DNA of 64,000 nt, from assembly GCF_002803515.1 (NCBI RefSeq), contig NZ_PHQX01000003.1, positions 1 to 64,000 on the forward strand. Reading direction: 5' to 3'. The translations under genes and the position numbers were made by a program. The stretch's first letter is position 1, and each line of letters starts with the position of its first letter. This document shows, in pieces, positions 52,629 to 62,083 of the stretch. This DNA comes from Stenotrophomonas lactitubi (GTDB taxonomy: Bacteria; Pseudomonadota; Gammaproteobacteria; Xanthomonadales; Xanthomonadaceae). The notes under the pieces were generated by a model that was not told where the DNA came from, did not search any database, and was given only the letters and a program-made list of their open reading frames with translations.

Positions 52629-53381
52629 ATGAACACCTCCACGCCTGCGCCTTCGCGCGCCATCGGCCTGGTCGGTTTTGACGGTGACGACACGCTGTGG
52701 AAGAGCGAGGACTACTACCGCAAGGCCGAGCAGGATTACCTGGACCTGCTGTCGCGCTACATCGACGTCCATGACACCCAGACCGCCCGCCACCTGCTGG
52801 AAGTGCAGCAGCGCCACCTCGGCGTGTTCGGCTACGGGGTGAAGAGCATGACGCTGTCGATGATCGAAGCGGCCATCGAGATCACCTCGCAGCGCATCGA
52901 GTCCAAGGACATCCAGCGCATCCTCGACATCGGCCACGACACCCTGCGCCATCCGGTCGAACTGATCGACGGCGTACGCGAGTCGGTGGCGGCCATCGCC
53001 GCGCAGTACCCGGTGGTGCTGATCACCAAGGGCGACCTGTTCCACCAGGAAGCCAAGATCAAGGTGGCGGCGCTGTCCGACCTGTTCCCGCGCATCGAGA
53101 TCGTGTCCGAGAAGGACCCGGAAACCTATGCACGCGTACTGGCCGAATTCGACCTGCCGATGCAGCAGTTCGTGATGGTCGGCAATTCGCTGCGCTCGGA
53201 TATCGAACCGGTGATCACCCTGGGCGGCTGGGGCATCCATACCCCGTACGCGGTGACCTGGGCGCATGAGACCCAGCACGGCGTGGCCGACGACGAACCG
53301 CGCATGGTCAACGCCGATACCGCCTGGGACTGGCCGGCCGCGCTGGCGACGATCGAGGCCAAGGCCGCCGCCGTGGCCTGA
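52629..53381 (+). CDS. HAD superfamily hydrolase
   Basis: This 250-aa cytoplasmic phosphatase-like protein has motif I FDGDDTLW (nucleophile Asp18, acid/base Asp20), motif II Thr in LITKGDLFHQE, Lys in EAKIKV and motif IV in GNSLRSDIEPV. A helical cap lies between residues 30 and 115. The cap and WAHETQH end recall the YjjG-like or phosphoglycolate-phosphatase-like branch, but the substrate cannot be predicted. It lies 31 bp before the next gene, which may be co-transcribed. Confidence 0.88.
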   Translation: MNTSTPAPSRAIGLVGFDGDDTLWKSEDYYRKAEQDYLDLLSRYIDVHDTQTARHLLEVQQRHLGVFGYGVKSMTLSMIEAAIEITSQRIESKDIQRILDIGHDTLRHPVELIDGVRESVAAIAAQYPVVLITKGDLFHQEAKIKVAALSDLFPRIEIVSEKDPETYARVLAEFDLPMQQFVMVGNSLRSDIEPVITLGGWGIHTPYAVTWAHETQHGVADDEPRMVNADTAWDWPAALATIEAKAAAVA

Positions 53382-53412
53382 CACGGCGCGCCCGCTGCGG
53401 CAGAATCGGGTC

Positions 53413-53901
53413 ATGAAACTGCCACTGCGCGCGCTGCTGTTGTCCCTGCTGCTGGCGCCGGCCATCGTGCTGGCCCAGCAGACCGCCGAACGTTCGGCGA
53501 CCTACGAGGTGGATACCGGCGACGCCTGGGTCGACACCCAGCTGGCCGACATCAACCATTACGCCGAGCGCTACCCCGATGCCTTCCTCGACGAGGTATC
53601 GCGCTACGCCGGTGTACCGCGCGGCTACATCGCCGCGCTGGCCACCACCCACCAGTGGCAGGCCGGTGACATCTACTTCGCCTGTTTCTGGGCCAAGGCC
53701 AGTGGCCAGGCCTGCCGCGACAGCGTGCGCGCCTTCAGCCAGGACCCCGAGGGCGGCTGGGCCGAGGTGGTGAAGCGGATGCCGGCCAAGCCGCAGAACC
53801 TGCATTACCGCGCCGTGCGCCACGCCATCGTGGCCAGCTACGAGCACTGGGACCGGCCGATCACCCTCGATGCCACGCTGAAGCGCCAGCTGGGCAGGTA
53901 G
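53413..53901 (+). CDS. Hypothetical exported protein
   Basis: This 162-aa protein has a signal peptide ending in VLAQQ. The mature part starts ERSATYEVDTGDAWVDTQLADINHYAERYPDAFLDEV, has two Cys residues (FACFWAK and QACRDS) and a mostly helical pattern with WAEVVKRMPAKPQNLHY. No catalytic motif was recognised. It follows the HAD gene closely. The family is seen as a conserved hypothetical in this lineage, by recollection, not by search. Confidence 0.75.
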   Translation: MKLPLRALLLSLLLAPAIVLAQQTAERSATYEVDTGDAWVDTQLADINHYAERYPDAFLDEVSRYAGVPRGYIAALATTHQWQAGDIYFACFWAKASGQACRDSVRAFSQDPEGGWAEVVKRMPAKPQNLHYRAVRHAIVASYEHWDRPITLDATLKRQLGR

Positions 53902-53968
53902 CGCCGGGCCGTGCCCGGCGAGCGCGCAGCGCGGCCCTGGGGTCCGCCGGGCATGGCCCGGCGCTACC
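53897..53968. repeat. SMAG-type inverted pair
   Basis: GGTAGCGCCGGGCCGTGCCC and its inverse CGCCGGGCATGGCCCGGCGC flank a 17-bp GC-rich insert, between the hypothetical and HglS genes. Confidence 0.75.
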
Positions 53969-54063
53969 GATGTTCTTCATGTTGCTCTGCGTATCGCCGC
54001 GGCCGCGCACTCCGGCGACAATACGGGTTCTCGCCGTTCCCCGTTCCCGTAACCGAGTGACTG

Positions 54064-55425
54064 ATGAGCGCCTCTTTCGTTTCGCCTGATGTGATCCGCC
54101 GCCTGTTCGCCCAGGCCATGTCCCGCATGTACCGCACCGAAGTGCCGTTGTACGGCACGCTGGTGGAACTGGTGGAGCGGATCAACTCGCAGGTCCTGGC
54201 GCAGGACCCGGCGCTGGCCGCGCAGCTGCTGCGCAACGACGAGCGCGCGCGCCTGGATGAAGAACGCCATGGCGCGATCCGCGTCGGCACCCCGCAGGAA
54301 CTGGCGACCCTGCGCCGCCTGTTCGCGGTGATGGGCATGTACCCGGTGGGCTACTACGATCTGTCGGTGGCCGGCGTGCCGGTGCATTCCACCGCCTTCC
54401 GCCCGCTGACCGCCGCTGCGCTGGCACTGAACCCGTTCCGCGTGTTCACCTCGCTGCTGCGGCTGGAGCTGATCGAAGACGAGGTGCTGCGTGCGCAGTC
54501 GGCTGAGATCCTCGCCCGCCGCCGCATCTTCACCGACGACGCGCTGGCGTTGATCGAGCAGGCCGAGCGCGAGGGTGGCCTGACCCAGGCCGATGCCGAG
54601 CGCTTCGTCGAACAGTCACTGGAAACCTTCCGCTGGCATGGTGACGCCACCGTGGATCTTCCGACCTACCACGCCCTGCACAAGGCGCACCGGCTGGTGG
54701 CCGACGTGGTCAGCTTCCGTGGCCCGCACATCAACCACCTGACCCCGCGCACGCTGGACATCGACGCTGCACAGGCGGCGATGATCGAGCACGGCATGGC
54801 CGCCAAGGCGGTGATCGAGGGCCCGCCGCGTCGCGCCTGCCCGATCCTGCTGCGGCAGACCAGCTTCAAGGCCTTGGAAGAGGCCGTGCATTTCCCGGAC
54901 AACGAGGGCGGCGACGCCGGTACCCATACCGCGCGCTTCGGCGAGATCGAACAGCGCGGCCTGGCACTGACCGCCAAGGGCCGCGCGCTGTACGACCAGT
55001 TGCTGACCCAGGCGCGCGATACCGATGGTGCCGGCAGCACCGGCGGTGACTATGGCCAGCGCCTGCAGGCGGTGTTCGCCAGCTTCCCGGATGACCACGA
55101 CACCCTGCGCCAGGAAGGCCTGGGCTACTACCGCTACCAGCTGACCGACGCGGGCCGCGCCGCGCCGGAACGCGTGGCCGATCTGCCGGCCGAAGTGCTG
55201 GTTGCAGCGGGCCTGGCCACGGCCGATCCGATCGTCTACGAGGACTTCCTGCCGGTCAGCGCCGCAGGCATCTTCCAGTCGAACCTGGGCGGTGGCGAGC
55301 AGCGCGCCTACACCGCACATGCCAATCGCGAAGCCTTCGAACAGGCGCTGGGCGCGGCGGTGAACGATGAGTTCGAGATCTACGAGCGCATCCAGGCCGA
55401 ATCGCTGGCGGCGCTGCGCAGCTGA
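54064..55425 (+). CDS. hglS: 2-oxoadipate dioxygenase/decarboxylase (HglS, DUF1338)
   Basis: This 453-aa iron enzyme converts 2-oxoadipate to D-2-hydroxyglutarate in lysine catabolism, in the DUF1338/VOC family. Key residues can be placed against the Pseudomonas enzyme: metal ligand His69 and substrate Arg73 (ERHGAIRVGT), His225 (GPHINHLTPR) and Glu294 (ARFGEIEQRG). The end is EFEIYERIQAESLAAL. No lysine aminotransferase lies in the window, so the rest of the pathway is elsewhere. It ends 86 bp before the convergent CoA-transferase gene. Confidence 0.9.
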   Translation: MSASFVSPDVIRRLFAQAMSRMYRTEVPLYGTLVELVERINSQVLAQDPALAAQLLRNDERARLDEERHGAIRVGTPQELATLRRLFAVMGMYPVGYYDLSVAGVPVHSTAFRPLTAAALALNPFRVFTSLLRLELIEDEVLRAQSAEILARRRIFTDDALALIEQAEREGGLTQADAERFVEQSLETFRWHGDATVDLPTYHALHKAHRLVADVVSFRGPHINHLTPRTLDIDAAQAAMIEHGMAAKAVIEGPPRRACPILLRQTSFKALEEAVHFPDNEGGDAGTHTARFGEIEQRGLALTAKGRALYDQLLTQARDTDGAGSTGGDYGQRLQAVFASFPDDHDTLRQEGLGYYRYQLTDAGRAAPERVADLPAEVLVAAGLATADPIVYEDFLPVSAAGIFQSNLGGGEQRAYTAHANREAFEQALGAAVNDEFEIYERIQAESLAALRS

Positions 55426-55436
55426 TACGCCACATC

Positions 55437-55503
55437 CGCCGGGCATGGCCCGGCGCTACCAGGGTGTGATGCGGGGTAGCGCCGGGCCATGCCCGGCGAA
55501 CCG
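55437..55503. repeat. SMAG-type inverted pair
   Basis: CGCCGGGCATGGCCCGGCGC followed by TACC, and its inverse GGTAGCGCCGGGCCATGCCC, lie between convergent genes. Confidence 0.8.
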
Positions 55504-55510
55504 GCAATAC

Positions 55511-57025
55511 TCAAGCCTTCATCGTGCCCGTATCCAGCCATCGCTGGTGCCACGACAGGGCCTCCGGCAGCAGGTGCGGGGTGTGCTTGCCGTAGCTCTC
55601 GCGGCTGGCGCGGTCGAAGTAGTCCTGCAGCTGCGCGCGGAAATCCGGGTGCGCGCAGTTGTCGATCAGCACCTGCGCGCGCTTGCGCGGGGTCAGGCCA
55701 CGCAGATCGGCCAGGCCCTGTTCGGTCACGATCACCGACACGTCGTGCTCGGTGTGGTCGACGTGGCTGGCCATCGGCACGATCGCCGAAATGGTGCCGT
55801 TCTTCGCCGTCGACGGGCTCAGGAATGCGGACAGGAAACCATTGCGCGCGAAGTCGCCGGAACCGCCGATGCCGTTCATGATCCGCGTGCCCATCACGTG
55901 CGTCGAATTGACGTTGCCGTAGAGGTCCACTTCGATCATGCCGTTCATGCCGATGCAGCCCAGGCGGCGCACCAGTTCCGGATGGTTGGAGATCTCCTGC
56001 GTGCGCATGATGATGCGCTCGCGGTAGAAATCGATGTTTTCCTTGAACGTCTCGTTGGCCTGCGGGCTCAGCGCGAAACCGGTGCATGAGGCATAGCTCA
56101 GCACGCCGTCGCGCAGCAGGTCGAGCATGCCGTCCTGGATCACTTCGGTGAACGCAGCCAGGTCGCGGAAACCGCTCTTGGCCAGGCCGGCCAGCACCGC
56201 GTTGGGGATGTTGCCCACGCCCGACTGCAGCGGCAGCAGGTTGGCCGGCAGGCGGCCGCGCTTCACTTCGTGCTGCAGGAACTCGATCAGGTGCGCGGCG
56301 ATCTGCTCGCTGGTCGCATCGATCGGGCTGAACGGGCTGTTGCGGTCAGGGCCGTTGGTGCGCACCACCGCCACGATCTTGTCCGGGTCGCAGCGCAGCG
56401 CGGTCTCGCCGATGCGATCGTTGGCATTGACCAGCGGAATCGGCTTGCGGTGCGGCGGCAGCGCGGTGCCGTAGTAGATGTCATGCATGCCATCGACGCC
56501 GGCCGGCTGCCACTCGTTGACCTCGATGATCACCTTCTTGGCCAGGTCCAGCCAGGTCTTGTTGTTGCCCAGCGAGGTGGACGGCACCAGCGAACCATCC
56601 TCGCGGATGGCCGAGACTTCGATCACGGCGGTATCGATCTCGCCGTAGAAGCCGAACCAGACGTGCTGGGCAACGTGGCTGAGGTGGATGTCGATGTAAT
56701 CCAGCTTGCCCTCGTTGATGCGGTTGCGCGCATCCGGGTCGCTCTGGAACGGCATGCGCATGGCGATGCCATCGGCCTTGGCCAGCGCGCCATCCAGTTC
56801 CGGCGCAGTGGAGGCACCGGTCATCAGGCTGATCTGGAAGGGCAGGCCCTGGGCATGCACCGATTCGATGCGGCGGGCCAGTTCAACGGGAACGGCCTTG
56901 GGGTAACCGGAGCCGGTAAAGCCGCTCATGGCCACGGTTTCACCGGGCTGGATCAGCGCGGCTGCGGCCTCGGCGGAGACCACGCGGTCACGAAGACGCG
57001 CGTTGGCGATGCGATCAACAGTCAT
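55511..57025 (-). CDS. Acetyl-CoA hydrolase/transferase family (succinyl-CoA:acetate type)
   Basis: This 504-aa class I CoA-transferase swaps CoA between acyl groups, by a covalent glutamyl-CoA. The catalytic Glu is Glu294 in FTEVIQDG, at the same number as Glu294 of Acetobacter AarC. Other family blocks are GNIPNAVLAGL (265-280), MSGFTGSGYPKAVP and TPRKRAQVLIDNCAHPDFR. Succinyl-CoA:acetate or propionyl-CoA:succinate exchange is likely, but the exact donor and acceptor cannot be told. It is monocistronic, and adjacent to HglS only by convergence. Confidence 0.9.
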   Translation of the reverse strand: MTVDRIANARLRDRVVSAEAAAALIQPGETVAMSGFTGSGYPKAVPVELARRIESVHAQGLPFQISLMTGASTAPELDGALAKADGIAMRMPFQSDPDARNRINEGKLDYIDIHLSHVAQHVWFGFYGEIDTAVIEVSAIREDGSLVPSTSLGNNKTWLDLAKKVIIEVNEWQPAGVDGMHDIYYGTALPPHRKPIPLVNANDRIGETALRCDPDKIVAVVRTNGPDRNSPFSPIDATSEQIAAHLIEFLQHEVKRGRLPANLLPLQSGVGNIPNAVLAGLAKSGFRDLAAFTEVIQDGMLDLLRDGVLSYASCTGFALSPQANETFKENIDFYRERIIMRTQEISNHPELVRRLGCIGMNGMIEVDLYGNVNSTHVMGTRIMNGIGGSGDFARNGFLSAFLSPSTAKNGTISAIVPMASHVDHTEHDVSVIVTEQGLADLRGLTPRKRAQVLIDNCAHPDFRAQLQDYFDRASRESYGKHTPHLLPEALSWHQRWLDTGTMKA

Positions 57026-57214
57026 GACGACAGCGTTTCTGGGGGAAATCCCGATTATCGGCCATCCCCTGCCGTACGGGGGGTTCTACCTTCGTGGAAT
57101 GGTGTTTCCGGCAAGGCCTCTCCCATACCCGTCAGTTTTGTTTTGCAGTGCAGCGTGCAAAGTACTTTCGTACACCGCACGATGGCCCTGCATCCCGACG
57201 TGGGGGAGGGAGCA

Positions 57215-57250
57215 GAGCCCGCTGGCAGTTCGCTGCAAGCGGGCTTTTTT
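57215..57250 (+). terminator. Orphan rho-independent terminator
   Basis: A 9- to 12-bp stem (AGCCCGCT ... AGCGGGCT with inner GCAG / CTGC) is followed by TTTTTTATT on the plus strand. No plus-strand gene lies between 55425 and here. The transcript it ends may be a small RNA starting in 57060-57190; no convincing promoter was seen. Confidence 0.8.
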
Positions 57251-57282
57251 ATTGCCTGTCGCTAAAGCTGAATGCGCGGTGC

Positions 57283-57380
57283 CGGGGTCGGATCCTTTTG
57301 CCAAGGGCAAAAGGCTCTGACCCCACAGGCCACGGCAACGGGTCACAGCCCTTCGCCGTTGGCAAAGGGATCCGACCCCG
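57283..57380. repeat. Two GGGGTCGGATCC hairpin repeats before glnE
   Basis: The first hairpin (57283-57324) pairs GGGGTCGGATCCTTTTGCC with GGCAAAAGGCTCTGACCCC, with internal mismatches. The second (57341-57380) pairs GGGTCACAGCCC with GGGATCCGACCCC. The second ends 14 bp before the glnE ATG. Apart from these and the orphan terminator, 57026-57393 holds nothing recognised. Confidence 0.75.
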
Positions 57381-57393
57381 CGAGAATCACGGT

Positions 57394-60189
57394 ATGACCC
57401 TCGCCCCCGCCGAATTGCCCGCCACCCTGCAGCCCCTCGTTGACCGCGCACTGGCGCGCCTGGCCCAGGCAGTGCCCGATCCCATCCCGGCCGAGCTGCA
57501 GCCGATGCTGGTGCAACTGGCGGTCAGCAGTGACTTCGCCATGGACACGCTGGTGCGCCAGCCCGGCCTGTTGGCGCAGCTGTCCGCGCCGGGCTGCCCG
57601 CCGCTGCCGGCGCCGGTGCTCGACCCACTGCAGCCCAGCGACTGGCCGGCACAACTGCGGCGCTGGCGCACGGCGATGTCGACCCGCTTGATCTGGCGCG
57701 ACCTGGCCGGGCTGGACGACGTGCCACAGACCCTCGCCGGTGCCACTGCGCTGGCCGAGGACTGCCTGCGCTTGGCGCTGGACGCCCTGCAGCAGGAGTT
57801 CGCCCAGCGCCATGGAGTGATCCTCGATGACCACGGCCAAGCGCAGCAGCTGGTGGTGTTCGGGCTGGGCAAGCTGGGCGGTGGCGAGCTCAACTTCAGT
57901 TCCGATGTCGATCTGGTCTACGCCTACGTGCAGGGCGGTGAATCCGACGGTCCGCGCGCGCTGGCGGCCGAGGAGTACTTTGCCCGCCTCGGTCAGCGCT
58001 TGGCCAAGCTGCTGGATGAAACCACCGTTGATGGCTTCAGCCATCGCGTCGACCTGCGCCTGCGTCCGTTCGGCAGCGCCGGCCGCGTGGCGCTGTCGTT
58101 CGCGGCGATGGATCAGTACTTCCAGCGCGAAGGCCGCGACTGGGAGCGCTATGCCTGGTTGAAAGCGCGCGCGGTGGCGGGCGATATCGCCGCTGGCGAG
58201 GCGTGGCTGCAGACCCTGCGTCCGTTCGTGTACCGCCGCTACCTGGACTTCACCGCGCTCGATGGCCTGCGCGAAATGAAAGCGGCGATCACCGCCGAAG
58301 TCGCGCGCCGCGAGATGCACGACGACATCAAGCGTGGCGCCGGAGGCATCCGCGAAATCGAGTTCCTGTGCCAGGCACTGCAGCTCATTCGCGGTGGCCG
58401 CGAGCCGGTGTTGCGCGAGCGGCGGCTGCTGGTCGCGCTGGATGCGCTGGTCGCCGCCGGGCAGATCGCCCGCGATGATGGCGCCGCGTTGCGCGAGGCC
58501 TACCTGTTCCTGCGCCGGCTGGAAAACCGCCTGCAGATGCTGCGCGATGCGCAGACCCATGTGCTGCCATCTGATGTACTGGATCGCGAACGCATTGCCG
58601 TCGGCCTCGGCTATGCCGATTGGGATGCGCTGCGTGCCGCATTGACCGTGCAGCAGCAGCGCGTCAGTACCGAATTCGCTGCATTGCTGGCCCCGCGCAA
58701 GGGCCAGGCCGCGCCGGATGCGCTGGCCAACTACTGGCGCAGCCTGCCCGAGGGCAGCAACGCACCGCTGCTGGCCGAGGCCGGTTTCCTCGATGCCAAT
58801 GGCGCCGACCAGTCATTGCGTGATTTCGCCCAGGGCACGGGCGTGAAGTCGCTGTCCGATGCAGCGCGTGCGCGGCTGGACCGCGTGCTGCCTGCACTGC
58901 TGCACGCTGCCACCCGCTCACCGCAGCCCGATGCCGCACTCAAGCGCGTGCTCGGCCTGCTGCAGGCAGTGCTGCGTCGTACCAGTTACCTGGCGCTGCT
59001 GGACGAACAGCCGAGCGCGCTCGCGCGCCTGGTCGACGTGCTGGCACGCAGTGCATTGCTGGCCGAACGCCTGGCCGCGTATCCGCTGCTGCTGGACGAA
59101 CTGCTGGACGTGCGCGTGTCCGGGCCGATGCCCGATGCGGCCGGCATGCTGGCCGAATGCCAGCAGGTGCTGACGGTGGAAGATCCCGAATCGGCGCTGC
59201 GCTGGCTCAATGAAACGCGCCTGGCGCTGAGCTTCCGCATGGCCATGGCCACGCTGGACGGACGCCAGGGCGCGGTCGACAGCACCCGGCAACTGGCCGA
59301 ACTGGCGCAGGCGGTGGTGGTCACCGTGCTGGCGATGGCCGAGGCCGATATGCACGCCGCACACGGCGTGATTGCCGGCGGCCGCTTCGCGATCATCGGG
59401 TACGGCAGCCTGGGCGGACTGGAGCTGGGCTTCGGTTCGGATCTGGACCTGGTGTTCCTGCACGACCATCCCGCCGGCCTGGAGGCCAGCGATGGCGCGC
59501 GCCCGCTGGAGCCGGGCCGCTGGTATGCGCGCCTGGCCCAGAAGGTGATGGCGCTGCTGGCTGCGGTCACCGCCGCCGGGCGGTTGTACGACATCGACGT
59601 GCGCCTGCGCCCGGACGGTGGCAAGGGCTCGCTGGTGTCTTCGCTGGCCAGTTACACCGAGTACCAGCGTGATCGCGCATGGACCTGGGAGCACCAGGCG
59701 CTGGTACGCGCACGCGGCGTGGCCGGCGATGCCAGCCTGCTGCAGGATTTCGAACAGGTACGTGCGCAGACGCTGGGCCGCGAACGTGATCGCGCAACGC
59801 TGTACGCCGATGTGGTGAAGATGCGCGGGCGCATGCGCACCGAACTGGACCGCAGCGATGCCGCACGGCTCGACCTGAAGCAGGGCTCGGGCGGTGTGGT
59901 CGACCTGGAGTTCCTGCTGCAGAGCGGCGTGCTGGCACGTAGTGCGCAGACACCTGCGTTGCTGCAGCCGCGTGCCACGCCGGCATTGATCGACGCGTTG
60001 GCAGCGGCGGGATTCCTGCCCGAAGCCACCGCACAGACGCTGCATGGCGCGCACGCCACGCTGCTGGAGGTAGGGCTGGCCTGCACGCTGGATCGCAGGC
60101 CGCGGTTGGCGCCGACGACGCCGGCCATCGAAGAGGCGTGTGCGGCGATCAGCGCCGCATGCATCGCCGCGGACCTGCCGTTCGCCTGA
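57394..60189 (+). CDS. glnE: Bifunctional glutamine synthetase adenylyltransferase/deadenylyltransferase
   Basis: GlnE adds and removes AMP on glutamine synthetase to tune nitrogen assimilation under PII control. The 931-aa protein has two nucleotidyltransferase domains: [20 protein letters not shown] (about 157) for deadenylylation and [20 protein letters not shown] (about 669) for adenylylation, each with the GSxxxGxxxDxD-type signature. Each is followed by a helical GlnD-UR_UTase-like domain. The start [13 protein letters not shown] was chosen as the first ATG beyond the hairpin repeats; a longer open frame upstream runs through those repeats. Confidence 0.95.
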   Translation: MTLAPAELPATLQPLVDRALARLAQAVPDPIPAELQPMLVQLAVSSDFAMDTLVRQPGLLAQLSAPGCPPLPAPVLDPLQPSDWPAQLRRWRTAMSTRLIWRDLAGLDDVPQTLAGATALAEDCLRLALDALQQEFAQRHGVILDDHGQAQQLVVFGLGKLGGGELNFSSDVDLVYAYVQGGESDGPRALAAEEYFARLGQRLAKLLDETTVDGFSHRVDLRLRPFGSAGRVALSFAAMDQYFQREGRDWERYAWLKARAVAGDIAAGEAWLQTLRPFVYRRYLDFTALDGLREMKAAITAEVARREMHDDIKRGAGGIREIEFLCQALQLIRGGREPVLRERRLLVALDALVAAGQIARDDGAALREAYLFLRRLENRLQMLRDAQTHVLPSDVLDRERIAVGLGYADWDALRAALTVQQQRVSTEFAALLAPRKGQAAPDALANYWRSLPEGSNAPLLAEAGFLDANGADQSLRDFAQGTGVKSLSDAARARLDRVLPALLHAATRSPQPDAALKRVLGLLQAVLRRTSYLALLDEQPSALARLVDVLARSALLAERLAAYPLLLDELLDVRVSGPMPDAAGMLAECQQVLTVEDPESALRWLNETRLALSFRMAMATLDGRQGAVDSTRQLAELAQAVVVTVLAMAEADMHAAHGVIAGGRFAIIGYGSLGGLELGFGSDLDLVFLHDHPAGLEASDGARPLEPGRWYARLAQKVMALLAAVTAAGRLYDIDVRLRPDGGKGSLVSSLASYTEYQRDRAWTWEHQALVRARGVAGDASLLQDFEQVRAQTLGRERDRATLYADVVKMRGRMRTELDRSDAARLDLKQGSGGVVDLEFLLQSGVLARSAQTPALLQPRATPALIDALAAAGFLPEATAQTLHGAHATLLEVGLACTLDRRPRLAPTTPAIEEACAAISAACIAADLPFA

Positions 60190-60216
60190 GTGCCTGAAAT
60201 GGCTGTAGCGGCTTTG

Positions 60217-60377
60217 GGTGGGTGCCGACCGTTGGTCGGCACAATCTCTCAGCTGCGATGAACCCTGAAGAAGCGTGCCGACCAACGGTCGGCACCCACC
60301 GGGTTCTGGGAATGTGCCAAACAAGGATGGCAGCCACCGGGGTCTGGGAGTGTGCCAACCAAGGTTGGCAACTACCC
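60217..60377. repeat. GTGCCGACC repeat cluster
   Basis: An inverted pair (GGTGCCGACCGTTGGTCGGC ... GTGCCGACCAACGGTCGGCA) is followed by two direct copies of a ~38-bp unit (GGTTCTGGGAATGTGCCAAA and GGTCTGGGAGTGTGCCAACC). This is a different family from the GTAG palindromes. It lies between glnE and the convergent YhhQ gene. Confidence 0.75.
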
Positions 60378-60389
60378 GGGCAACGGCGG

Positions 60390-60950
60390 TCAGCCCGCTG
60401 TGCGCAGCGGCGCCATCTTCCACAACAACGCGCGGAACGGGGCCAGCAGGCATACGCCGATCGCCAGCTTCACCGCCAGGTCGCCCGCGGCCCAGCTCAC
60501 CCACGGCAGGGTGGAACCGGCGAAGGCGATCGACCAGAAGATGGTGGTATCCACCGTCGCGCTGCAGGTGGTGGCCACCATCGGCGCGCGCCACCAGCTG
60601 CCACGGCGCAGGCGGTCGAACACGGTGATGTCCAGCAGCTGGGCGACGATGAAGGCCGAGCACGAGGCGATCGCAATGCGCGGCGTCGCCACCCACACCG
60701 ACAGCAGTACCGCCACCGCGAAACCAATCCACGCCACGCGGCGGGCCGGGCCCGGGCCGAAGCGGCGGTTGATCAGGTTGCTGACCAGAAACGCCACCGG
60801 GTAGCTGAAAGCACCCCAGGTCAGCCAGTCATTGATCGGGTACTGCACCAGCACGTTGGACAGCAGCACCACCGCGCCCATGGCCAGTACCGCCAGCACC
60901 AGGGCGCGGGCGGTCAACGGGGCAAAAACAGGCGCAGGACGCACGGACAT
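60390..60950 (-). CDS. yhhQ: Queuosine precursor transporter (YhhQ/VUT family)
   Basis: This 186-aa inner-membrane protein of the VUT/YhhQ family takes up preQ0/preQ1 for queuosine tRNA modification. It has about five helices, with family motifs VQYPINDWLTWGAFSYPVAFLVSNLINRRFG, AFIVAQLLDITVFDRLR and DTTIFWSIAFAG. It is slightly short compared with E. coli YhhQ. It is monocistronic and converges with glnE. Confidence 0.9.
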   Translation of the reverse strand: MSVRPAPVFAPLTARALVLAVLAMGAVVLLSNVLVQYPINDWLTWGAFSYPVAFLVSNLINRRFGPGPARRVAWIGFAVAVLLSVWVATPRIAIASCSAFIVAQLLDITVFDRLRRGSWWRAPMVATTCSATVDTTIFWSIAFAGSTLPWVSWAAGDLAVKLAIGVCLLAPFRALLWKMAPLRTAG

Positions 60951-61024
60951 GGCGAGCCAGGGGAAAAAGGGGATCGCCCATTATCCGCCCGGCCCGCCGC
61001 AAAGCCAAAAACGGCCGTTCAGCT

Positions 61025-61540
61025 TTACAGCTGTTCGCTCAGCGCGTCGCCGGCGGCATAGGCCGTGGGCACATAGGCCAGAGCCTTGCCGTCGCTGTTC
61101 TTCACCGTCCAGCCGGCACCGGCATCGGTCGGGTCGAAGCGCACCTGCTGGCCGACCACGAAGCCGGCCACCGGGTCTTCGCCCTCAATCGCCGGCCACT
61201 GCAGGGTAGCGGTCTGGTCGGCCTTGTCCGGTACCTGCAGATGCACCTGGCGCTCGCCAGCGGCGGTGGTCGCCACCTGCTTCACTTCCATCGGCGGCAG
61301 CGGCACCGCCGGGGTGCGCTCGGCGACCTTGCCATTGCGCTCGCTGGCCTTGAACGGCGCCTTGGACAGCGCGGCCAGGCCCATCGAGGTGGCCAGCGGA
61401 ACCGACACCACGATCAACGAAGTGACCAGCACGCTGGCCTGGCCACTGTTGAGGTGCGGGGCGGCACCGGCGTGCACGGTCGGCACCGTCAGGGCAGACA
61501 ACAGCAGGGCGGCGGCGGGGGCGCGCAGGGAACGAAGCAT
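61025..61540 (-). CDS. Exported protein, DUF2145-operon paralogue 1
   Basis: This 171-aa protein has a signal peptide ending in TVHAG, a second hydrophobic segment (about 36-60; ASVLVTSLIVVSVPLATSMGLAAL) and a C-terminal domain (about 85-165). The domain, with VGQQVRFDPTDAGAGWTVKNSDGKALAYVP, is clearly related to that of the next gene upstream. GGAGGTCACC precedes the ATG. It is the last of three co-oriented genes with 33-bp and 15-bp gaps. The function is unknown. Confidence 0.8.
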   Translation of the reverse strand: MLRSLRAPAAALLLSALTVPTVHAGAAPHLNSGQASVLVTSLIVVSVPLATSMGLAALSKAPFKASERNGKVAERTPAVPLPPMEVKQVATTAAGERQVHLQVPDKADQTATLQWPAIEGEDPVAGFVVGQQVRFDPTDAGAGWTVKNSDGKALAYVPTAYAAGDALSEQL

Positions 61541-61573
61541 GGTGACCTCCTGGTCGGGAAGAGAAGCAGCGGC

Positions 61574-62068
61574 TCAGCGCTGCGTATCGAAAAGATCGCG
61601 TGGGCCGGTGGCCTCGGGCAGGTATTCCAGCGGCCGGCCCTGGTTGTCTCGCACCTGCCAGCCGTCGCCCGATCCGGTGGGTTGGAAGTTCACCGTCTGC
61701 CCGACGTTGAACTGCACGGCCGGGTCGCCGGGGCGCTTGGGCCACTGCATCGAAGCAGTGTTCTGTGGATTGTTGGCATCGCGCAGCAGTACTTCGCGGC
61801 GACCATCGACGGTGGTGGAAATGGCGCTGACCTGCATCTGCGGCAGCTTCACCGCGCCCTGGCCCGCAGGCACGCCGGTATCTTCGGCTTCTTTGGCCGC
61901 CGCCGCTTGCGCAGCTGCCACCATCGGTGCGGACATCTCCAGGCTCGGCCCTTCGGGCACGCTGTTCTGGATGATCACGATGCGGCGCTCGGCGTGTGCC
62001 GGCGCTGCGGACAACAGGCTGCCGCACAGAAGCACGGCCAACGCGGAAAACTGCAGGTTGCGCATCAT
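61574..62068 (-). CDS. Exported protein, DUF2145-operon paralogue 2
   Basis: This 164-aa exported protein has a signal peptide ending in PAHAE. The middle part is Ala-rich (APMVAAAQAAAAKEAED). The C-terminal domain (about 85-160) reads VGQTVNFQPTGSGDGWQVRDNQGRPLEYLP, matching the same block in the downstream gene almost position by position. The shared pattern is V-G-Q-x-V-x-F-x-P-T and GW-x-V. It lies between its paralogue and the DUF2145 gene. The function is unknown. Confidence 0.8.
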   Translation of the reverse strand: MMRNLQFSALAVLLCGSLLSAAPAHAERRIVIIQNSVPEGPSLEMSAPMVAAAQAAAAKEAEDTGVPAGQGAVKLPQMQVSAISTTVDGRREVLLRDANNPQNTASMQWPKRPGDPAVQFNVGQTVNFQPTGSGDGWQVRDNQGRPLEYLPEATGPRDLFDTQR

Positions 62069-62083
62069 CTTCTCCTTGCCAGG

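Noticed and set aside
57094..57393. N-terminal extension of GlnE
   Set aside because: The upstream in-frame 100 codons run through the hairpin repeats and the orphan terminator, and GlnE homology starts at MTLAPAELP.
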